A stretch of 64,000 nucleotides of DNA. Origin: Actinoplanes xinjiangensis. GTDB lineage: Bacteria > Actinomycetota > Actinomycetes > Mycobacteriales > Micromonosporaceae. The position numbers and the translations under genes were made by a program. The stretch spans positions 558,001 to 622,000 of the forward strand of contig NZ_QGGR01000002.1 in NCBI RefSeq assembly GCF_003148685.1. Reading direction: 5' to 3'. The number at the start of each line of letters is the position of its first letter. Positions within the stretch are counted from its first letter, which is position 1. The notes under the pieces were generated by a model. That model was not told where the DNA came from. It did no database searches and saw only the letters and a program-made list of their open reading frames with translations. This document shows, one piece after another, positions 58,257 to 64,000 of this stretch.

Positions 58257-59015
58257 GTGCGGAAGATCTGTGTAGTCGGAATCGGCGCGGGCGACCCGGA
58301 CCATCTGACCCTGCAAGCGGCGAAGACGATCGGCCGGACCGATGTGTTCTTCCTGCTCGACAAGGGTGAGACCAAGGCGAGCCTGATCGAGCTGCGGGAG
58401 CGTCTGATCCGGGGTTACTCGCAGCCCCGGAAGCGGATCGTCGAGGGCCGCGACCCGGACCGTGATCGCAACCCGGCCGACTACACCGGCACCGTCGCCG
58501 ACTGGCGGCACCGGCGTTCCCTGGTCCTGGAGGAGCTGATCGTCGAGCACCTGAAGGACGGTGAGACCGGCTCGATCCTGGTGTGGGGCGACCCGTCGCT
58601 CTACGACTCGACGATCGCCATCCTCGAGGAGATCCTGGAGCGCGGGGCGGTCACGTTCGAGTTCGAGGTGATCCCCGGCATCAGCAGTGTGTCCGCGCTG
58701 GCCGCCAAGCACCGGATCGGCCTCAACCGGGTCGGGCAGGCGTTCCAGGTGACCACCGGGCGGCGCCTGGCGGAGGGCTGGCCGGAGGGCGCCGACGACG
58801 TGGTCGTGATGCTCGACGCCCAGCACGCGTTCACCAGATACCCGGACGCCGACATCTACTGGGGCGCCTACGTCAGCACCCCGGACGAGCTGCTCGCGGC
58901 CGGGCCGGTGGCCGAGGTCGGCGACGAGATCGTCAAGACCCGCACCGAGGCCCGCGAGCAGCACGGCTGGATCATGGACACCTACCTGCTGCGCCGCCGC
59001 CCCGACGCGGGCTGA
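58257..59015 (+). CDS. cobF: Precorrin-6A synthase (deacetylating) CobF
   Basis: A 252-residue SAM-dependent methyltransferase of the tetrapyrrole family. It has the GIGAGDPDHLTLQAAKTI opening, the VWGDPSLYDSTIAIL block that follows the SAM-binding loop, and EVIPGISSVSALAAKHRI, together with the CobF-specific RDRNPADYTGTVADWRHRR segment. CobF methylates C-1 of precorrin-5 with loss of the acetyl group in the aerobic cobalamin pathway. GTG 58257 fits family starts. GTG 58239, within the regulator's stop (GTGA), would add six residues and make the gene coupled. It converges on cobN. Confidence 0.93.
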   Translation: MRKICVVGIGAGDPDHLTLQAAKTIGRTDVFFLLDKGETKASLIELRERLIRGYSQPRKRIVEGRDPDRDRNPADYTGTVADWRHRRSLVLEELIVEHLKDGETGSILVWGDPSLYDSTIAILEEILERGAVTFEFEVIPGISSVSALAAKHRIGLNRVGQAFQVTTGRRLAEGWPEGADDVVVMLDAQHAFTRYPDADIYWGAYVSTPDELLAAGPVAEVGDEIVKTRTEAREQHGWIMDTYLLRRRPDAG

Positions 59016-59020
59016 CACGG

Positions 59021-62000
59021 TTACGCCGGGCCGTCCTCCAGGTCGCCCTCGGTCTCCAGATAGAGCTGCTGGAGCGCGGCCAGCGTCTCCGGCTCCGGCG
59101 AATCCCACAGCTTGCGGTCGGCAGCCTCCAGCAGGCGCTCGGTGATGCCGTGCAACGCCCACGGGTTGGACTGCCGCATGAACGCCTGGTTCTCGGCGTC
59201 CAGCACGTAGCTGGCGGCCAGCTGCTCATACATCCAGTCGGTGACCACACCGGCCGTCGCGTCGTAGCCGAACAGGTAGTCGACGGTCGCGGCCAGCTCG
59301 AAGGCTCCCTTGTAGCCGTGCCGCCGCATCGCGGCGATCCAGCGCGGGTTCACCACCCGGGCGCGGAAGATCCGCGCGGTCTCCTCGGTCAGGCTGCGGG
59401 TGCGTGCCTGGTCCGGGTTGGTGGAGTCGCCGATGTACGCCGCCGGAGCCTTACCGGTCAGCGCCCGCACCGTGGCGATCATGCCGCCGTGATACTGGAA
59501 GTAGTCGTCCGAGTCGGCGATGTCGTGCTCGCGGGTGTCGATGTTCTTCGCGGCCACGTCGATCCGGCGGTACGCGTTCTCCATGTCCCCACGAGCCGGG
59601 ACCCCGTCCAGGTCACGGCCGTAGGCGAAACCGCCCCAGACCGCGTAGACCTCGGCCAGGTCGGCGTCGTCGCGCCAGTTCCGGCTGTCGATGAGCGGCA
59701 GGATGCCCGCACCGTACGCCCCCGGTCGCGACCCGAAGATCCGTGTCGTCGCCCGTCGCCAGTCGCCGTGCTCGCCCTGGTCGCGCAGCGCGTGCTCGCG
59801 CACGAAGTTGTCCGGCTCGTCGAGACCGGCGATCATCTGGAAGGCGTCGTCGAGCAGGGCGACCACGTGCGGGAACGCGTCCCGGAAGAAACCGGAGATG
59901 CGGACCGTCACGTCGACGCGCGGCCGGCCGAGCTCCCCGGCCGGGATCGGCTCCAGCCCGGTGACCCGGCGCGACGCCGGATCCCAGATCGGGCGGACAC
60001 CGATCAGCGCCAGGATCTCGGCGATGTCGTCGCCGGCGGTGCGCATGGCGCTGGTGCCCCAGGCGGAGAGGCCGACCGAGCGTGGCCAGTCGCCGTAGTC
60101 GGCGCGGTAGCGGTCGAGCAGCGACTCGGCCATCGCCTGGCCGGTCTCCCAGGCGAGCTGGCTGGGGATCGCCTTCGGGTCGACGGAGTAGAAGTTGCGC
60201 CCGGTGGGCAGCACGTTGATCAGGCCGCGCAGCGGGGAGCCACTGGGGCCGGCCGGGACGTAGCCGCCGTTGAGAGCGTGCAGCACGTGGGTGAGCTCGT
60301 CGGTGGTCCGGGCCAGCCGGGGCACGACCTCGGTCGCGGCGAACTCCAGCACCCGCCGCACATCGGCGTCATCGGAGAGGCCGGAAACGGCGGAGACGTC
60401 CCAGTCGTGTTCCTCCATCGCCGCGATCAGCTCGCGGGCCTGCGCCTCGACCGCGTCGGTCTCCGCCGTGGAGGCGTCCTCGGCCAGGCCCAGCGCCTCG
60501 CGCAGACCGGGCAGGGCCGCCACCTTGCCGGCCCACATCTGCCGGGCCCGCAGCATCGCCAGCACCAGGTTGACCCGGGCCTCGCCGGCCGGCGCCGCAC
60601 CGAGCACGTGCAGTCCGTCGCGGATCTGCACGTCCTTGACCTCACACAGCCATCCGTCGATGTGCATGATGAAGTCGTCGAACTCTTCGTCGTCGGGCCG
60701 GTGCTGGAGACCCAGGTCGTGGTCCATCTTGGCGGCCTGGATCAGGGTCCAGATCTGGGCGCGGATCGCCGGGAGTTTCGCCGGGTCGAGAGCCGCGATG
60801 TTGGCGTGCTCGTCGAGGAGCTGCTCGAGCCGGGCGATGTCGCCGTACGACTCGGCGCGGGCCATCGGCGGGATCAGGTGGTCGACCAGGGTGGCGTGCG
60901 CGCGCCGCTTGGCCTGGGTGCCCTCGCCCGGGTCGTTGACCAGGAACGGGTAGATCAGCGGCAGATCGCCGAGGGCCGCGTCGGTGCCGTCCGATGCGGA
61001 CATGCCGACGTTCTTCCCCGGCAGCCACTCCAGGTTGCCGTGCTTACCGACGTGCACGACGGCGTGCGCGCCGAAGTCGTCGGCCAGCCAGCGGTAGGCG
61101 GCCAGGTAGTGGTGGCTGGGCGGCAGGTCGGGATCGTGGTAGATGGCGACCGGGTTGGCCCCGAACCCCCGCGGTGGCTGCACCATGACCACGACGTTCT
61201 CGTCGCGGAGTGCGGCCAGCACGATGTCGCCGCCGTCGGTGTACAGCTCGCCGGGCGGCTGCCCCCAGTGCTGCACGACGCTCGCCCGGAAATCCTCCGG
61301 CAGGGTCGCGAACCAGGCCGCGTAGCGCTCGCCGGAGATCCGCACCGGGTTGGCCGCCAGTTGCTCCTCGGTCAGCCAGTCCGGGTCCTGCCCGCCGGCC
61401 GCGATCAGCGTGTGGATGAGCCCGTCACCGTCGTAGGACCCGAAGTCGCCGATCCGGTAGCCCTCCTCCGCGAGAGCCGCGAGCAGGGCGACCGTCGAGG
61501 CCGGCGTGTCCAGGCCGACCGCGTTGCCGATCCGGGAGTGCTTGGTCGGGTAGGCCGACAGCATCAGCGCGATCTTCTTCTCCGCGGCCGGGACGTGCCG
61601 CAGCCGGGCGTGCGACACCGCGATCCCGGCGACGCGGGAGGCCCGCTCGGGGTCGGCAACGTAGACCGACAGCCCGTCCTCGTCGATCTCCTTGAACGAG
61701 AACGGCACCGTGATGATCCGCCCGTCGAACTCGGGGATCGCCACCTGCGTCGCCGCGTCCAGCGGGGTGAGCCCGTCGTCGCTGGCCTCCCAGGCGGCCC
61801 GCGAGCTGGTCAGGCAGAGCCCCTGGAGGATCGGCACGTCGAGGTCGGCGAGCACACCGACGTCCCACGCCTCGTCGTCGCCGCCCGCCGACGCCGTGGC
61901 CGGGCGGGTGCCGCCGGCCGCCAGCACCGTCACCACCAGCGCATCCGCCTTGCGCAGCTCGGCCAGCAGCTCCGGCGGCGCGGTCCGCAGCGAGGCGGTG

Positions 62001-62560
62001 AAGATCGGCAGCGGCCGTGCGCCCTTCGCCTCGATCGCCTGGCACAGCGCCTCGACGAAGGCGGTGTTGCCGGCCATGTGGTGGGCGCGGTAATAGAGCA
62101 CCGCGACCGTCTCCCGGCCGGTGGACTCCGGGCGTGGCAGGAGACCCCACTGCGGGGTCTCGGTCGCCGGCGCGAATCCGTTGCCGGTCAGCAGCACCGT
62201 GTCGGAGAGGAAGTCGTGCAGCGACGCCAGATTCTCCGCGCCGCCCTGCGCCAGATAGGTGTGCGCGTCCGCGGCGACACCGGCCGGCACCGTCGAGAGC
62301 TTCATCAGCTCCGCGTCGGGCGCCTGCTCGCCGCCGAGCACCACGACCGGCAGGTCGCCCGCGAGCAGCGCGTCGAGGCCCTCCTCCCAGGCGCGGCGGC
62401 CGCCGAGGATGCGCACCACGACCAGGTCGACGCCGTCGAGCAGGGCGGGCAGGTCACCGACAGCGGTGCGGGCCGGGTTGGCCGGGCGCCACGCCGAGCC
62501 ACTGGCCCGGGCACTGAGCAGGTCGGTGTCGGATGTCGACAGCAGCAGGAACACGCGCAC
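59021..62560 (-). CDS. cobN: Aerobic cobaltochelatase subunit CobN
   Basis: A 1179-residue large subunit of the ATP-dependent aerobic cobaltochelatase, which inserts cobalt into hydrogenobyrinic acid a,c-diamide with CobS and CobT. Typical segments are the start VFLLLSTSDTDLLSARASG, ENLASLHDFLSDTVLLTG, IPEFDGRIITVPFSFKE, the VHVGKHGNLEWLPGK block near the middle with its conserved histidines, and WGTSAMRTAGDDIAE near the end. GTG 62560 starts the homology. GTG 62554 has better spacing to the GAGGGGG site. A cobalamin riboswitch precedes it. No cobS or cobT is in the window. The stop lies six bases from that of cobF. Confidence 0.96.
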   Translation of the reverse strand: MRVFLLLSTSDTDLLSARASGSAWRPANPARTAVGDLPALLDGVDLVVVRILGGRRAWEEGLDALLAGDLPVVVLGGEQAPDAELMKLSTVPAGVAADAHTYLAQGGAENLASLHDFLSDTVLLTGNGFAPATETPQWGLLPRPESTGRETVAVLYYRAHHMAGNTAFVEALCQAIEAKGARPLPIFTASLRTAPPELLAELRKADALVVTVLAAGGTRPATASAGGDDEAWDVGVLADLDVPILQGLCLTSSRAAWEASDDGLTPLDAATQVAIPEFDGRIITVPFSFKEIDEDGLSVYVADPERASRVAGIAVSHARLRHVPAAEKKIALMLSAYPTKHSRIGNAVGLDTPASTVALLAALAEEGYRIGDFGSYDGDGLIHTLIAAGGQDPDWLTEEQLAANPVRISGERYAAWFATLPEDFRASVVQHWGQPPGELYTDGGDIVLAALRDENVVVMVQPPRGFGANPVAIYHDPDLPPSHHYLAAYRWLADDFGAHAVVHVGKHGNLEWLPGKNVGMSASDGTDAALGDLPLIYPFLVNDPGEGTQAKRRAHATLVDHLIPPMARAESYGDIARLEQLLDEHANIAALDPAKLPAIRAQIWTLIQAAKMDHDLGLQHRPDDEEFDDFIMHIDGWLCEVKDVQIRDGLHVLGAAPAGEARVNLVLAMLRARQMWAGKVAALPGLREALGLAEDASTAETDAVEAQARELIAAMEEHDWDVSAVSGLSDDADVRRVLEFAATEVVPRLARTTDELTHVLHALNGGYVPAGPSGSPLRGLINVLPTGRNFYSVDPKAIPSQLAWETGQAMAESLLDRYRADYGDWPRSVGLSAWGTSAMRTAGDDIAEILALIGVRPIWDPASRRVTGLEPIPAGELGRPRVDVTVRISGFFRDAFPHVVALLDDAFQMIAGLDEPDNFVREHALRDQGEHGDWRRATTRIFGSRPGAYGAGILPLIDSRNWRDDADLAEVYAVWGGFAYGRDLDGVPARGDMENAYRRIDVAAKNIDTREHDIADSDDYFQYHGGMIATVRALTGKAPAAYIGDSTNPDQARTRSLTEETARIFRARVVNPRWIAAMRRHGYKGAFELAATVDYLFGYDATAGVVTDWMYEQLAASYVLDAENQAFMRQSNPWALHGITERLLEAADRKLWDSPEPETLAALQQLYLETEGDLEDGPA

Positions 62561-62599
62561 TCCCCCTCGGGGTCCGCGCCCCGGGTAGACGGACATCAC

Positions 62600-62760
62600 A
62601 GCGACCGGAGTTCCTGGCTCCCGGGGAAAATCCCCTGGTGACAGTGGCGGGACCGCGCCGGACTCACACCGGCTTCCTCCGCGGCGTCGCCGCTCGTTGG
62701 CCCCTAACCTTTCCGAACCCCGGTGTCCCGCGTCAAGGTGGAACGCCCGCTGTGACGCTC
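62600..62760 (-). ncRNA. Cobalamin (AdoCbl) riboswitch upstream of cobN
   Basis: On the minus strand the cobN leader contains the conserved core in order: GCCGGTGTGAGTCCGGC, the CCCGCCACTGTCACC block (complement of 62637-62651) and the B12 box AGCCAGGAACTCC (complement of 62607-62619). The first two match the class consensus GGTGxxAxTCC and CCGCCACTGT. It lies about 45 bases before the cobN start, so high cobalamin should reduce cobN expression. It does not control cobG, which is divergent. Confidence 0.94.
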
Positions 62761-62819
62761 CCGACCCACCGCACGACGGAGATGAATTCCTGTCGGGGGT
62801 CGGCCGTAGTATCCGGGCC

Positions 62820-64000
62820 ATGACTCCCCGTTCCAGCGACACCGACGCCTGTCCCGGCGCGCTGCGGCTGCACGCCGCGGCCGACGGCATGCTGGCCCGG
62901 GTCCGGCTGCCCGGGGGGATGCTGTCCGGCGCTCAGCTGCGCTCGCTGCGCGAGCTGGCCGAGGAGTTCGGTGACGGCTGTCTGGAGCTCACCTCCCGGG
63001 CGAATCTCCAGCTCAGAGCATTGAAGCCAGACGATGCGCCGGCCTTGGCGGCCCGGTTGCGGTCGGCGGGCCTGCTGCCTTCACCGACCCACGACAATGT
63101 ACGGAACATTGCGGCCCCGCCTCTTCCCGGATCGCCTCTGCGCGCTCTCGTAGGACGGCTCGACCTCGCGATCCAGGCTGACGCCGCCCTGGCCGCCCTG
63201 CCCGGCAAGTTCCTCTTCGCCATCGGCCGGGTCCCGCTCGCCGCCGACGTCGCCGCCGTCCAGGGCGCGGGCGGTGGCCTGTTCACGATCCGGCTCGCCG
63301 GGGAAGACACCGGTCTACGTGCCGGTTTCGACGAGGTGGTGCCGGCCCTCATCGCCACCGCCCACGCGTTCCTCGCCGAGCGGGAGGCGCAGCGGTCCGG
63401 CGGTGCGGCGGCGTGGCGACTGCGGGAGCTCGCCGGCGGCCCGGCCCGCGTCTCGGCCCGGGTGGCGGCGGCACTCGGTCTGACATCCGCGCCGGTCGAG
63501 GTGGCGACACCGGTCGGCGCCCCGGCCCCGGCTGACCTGGTCGGGGTCGACGCCCCGGATCCGCATGACCTGATCGAGGTCGGCGCCCCGGACCCCGGTG
63601 ACCTGATCGGGGTGGTGCCACAGCCGGACGGGCTCGTCGCGGTCGCGGCGCTGGTGCCGTTGGGGCGGTTGGACGGCGTACCGATGAGGGTTCTGGAAGA
63701 CGCCGGCCTGCTGGTCGTGACGCCGTGGCGCGGTGTGGTGGTGGCCGATCTGGCGCCGGAGGCGGCGGAGGCCTGGGCGGATCGCCTGGCCGGTGCCGGT
63801 CTCGCGGTGACGCCCGGCTCGTCCTGGTCCGGGGTGACCGCCTGCGCGGGCCGCCCGGGTTGCGCGAAGTCGCTGGCCGACGTGCGTGCCGACGCCGCCG
63901 CCGCGTCCCGTTTCGTCGACGGTCTCCCGGTCCACTGGGCCGGTTGCGCCCGCGCGTGCGGCAGCCCCTCGGGCCCGCACGTCCGCGCCGAGGCGACCGC
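62820..64000 (+). CDS. cobG: Precorrin-3B synthase CobG (partial at window end)
   Basis: ATG 62820 opens a frame of at least 393 codons that runs off the window. It resembles nitrite/sulfite-reductase-type precorrin-3B synthase. It has a ferredoxin-like half domain near residues 15-70 (ARVRLPGGMLSGAQLRSLRE, then DGCLELTSRANLQLRAL), THDNVRNIAAPP near 100, and iron-sulfur cysteines near the end in VTACAGRPGCAKS and HWAGCARACGS. CobG hydroxylates precorrin-3A at C-20 in the aerobic pathway. An 11-residue imperfect repeat (VGAPAPADLVG, VDAPDPHDLIE, VGAPDPGDLIG) forms a linker near residues 230-262. It diverges from cobN across 259 bases that hold the cobN riboswitch. Confidence 0.93.
   Translation, partial: MTPRSSDTDACPGALRLHAAADGMLARVRLPGGMLSGAQLRSLRELAEEFGDGCLELTSRANLQLRALKPDDAPALAARLRSAGLLPSPTHDNVRNIAAPPLPGSPLRALVGRLDLAIQADAALAALPGKFLFAIGRVPLAADVAAVQGAGGGLFTIRLAGEDTGLRAGFDEVVPALIATAHAFLAEREAQRSGGAAAWRLRELAGGPARVSARVAAALGLTSAPVEVATPVGAPAPADLVGVDAPDPHDLIEVGAPDPGDLIGVVPQPDGLVAVAALVPLGRLDGVPMRVLEDAGLLVVTPWRGVVVADLAPEAAEAWADRLAGAGLAVTPGSSWSGVTACAGRPGCAKSLADVRADAAAASRFVDGLPVHWAGCARACGSPSGPHVRAEAT

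Noticed and set aside
58583..62641. Long plus-strand open frame (1352 codons) opposite cobN
   Set aside because: Antisense shadow of a clearly recognised CobN; composition is Arg/Gly/Gln-rich without any family likeness.
1..64000. Insertion sequences, prophage or integrative elements
   Set aside because: No transposase, integrase, terminal inverted repeats or tRNA-adjacent attachment sites were seen in any frame.

Overview
The window is high-GC DNA with frequent GTG starts, heavily overlapping operons (many ATGA or GTGA junctions), F420-type oxidoreductases, NarL-type two-component systems and an aerobic cobalamin pathway. This fits an actinomycete, most likely one of the Micromonosporaceae (Actinoplanes-like). 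That assignment rests on gene content and is an inference. I see no tRNA, rRNA, CRISPR array or insertion sequence.

Layout. 1-2.75 kb: tail of an upstream gene, an MFS transporter, a Pro/Thr-rich membrane protein and a DinB-fold protein. 2.76-7.04 kb (minus): a redox-signalling cluster of an NAD kinase fused to an acetyltransferase, a response regulator fused to a thioredoxin-reductase-like flavoprotein, and a histidine kinase with a cyclic-nucleotide-binding domain. 7.2-12.9 kb: a methyltransferase with a degenerate kinase-like N-terminus, a shortened ModA-like lipoprotein, CbiZ, a GNAT, an Acg-type nitroreductase and a membrane sulfatase/phosphoglycerol-transferase. 12.9-17.2 kb: a TetR repressor with an evident operator and a heterodimeric ABC exporter. 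17.3-30.4 kb: two secreted Calx-beta proteins of 1038 and 3215 aa. They share C-terminal architecture and a promoter motif. The smaller has a GEMM (cyclic-dinucleotide) riboswitch directly before its ribosome binding site. 30.5-35.65 kb (minus): a LuxR/DesK two-component system with an ABC-2 exporter, then a second ABC-2 exporter.

35.8-41.2 kb: RNase HI, an orphan sugar-binding lipoprotein, a stand-alone LigD-type polymerase and another HK/RR pair. 41.27-44.18 kb: a large membrane PAS-GGDEF-EAL protein, which gives the window both a putative c-di-GMP metabolic enzyme and a riboswitch of the family that senses such molecules. 44.7-46.4 kb: two F420/FMN-type oxidoreductases among tandem repeats. 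47.0-53.1 kb: a complete peptide ABC transporter operon with a long structured leader. 53.2-55.5 kb: a CBM6-like anchored protein, Hsp20 and DNA polymerase IV with an SOS-box-like site. 56.3-58.2 kb: an HK/RR pair separated by a repeat-encoded mini-ORF. 58.3-64 kb: cobF, cobN (behind a cobalamin riboswitch) and divergent cobG, cut by the window end.

The points most worth a second look are the GEMM riboswitch before the smaller Calx-beta protein, the seven-fold ~1.08 kb super-repeat in the 3215-aa protein, the NAD kinase-GNAT fusion with its redox operon, and the habit of building short tandem arrays at gene junctions. In one case the array encodes a 51-codon frame that overlaps the stop of a histidine kinase and the start of its response regulator.
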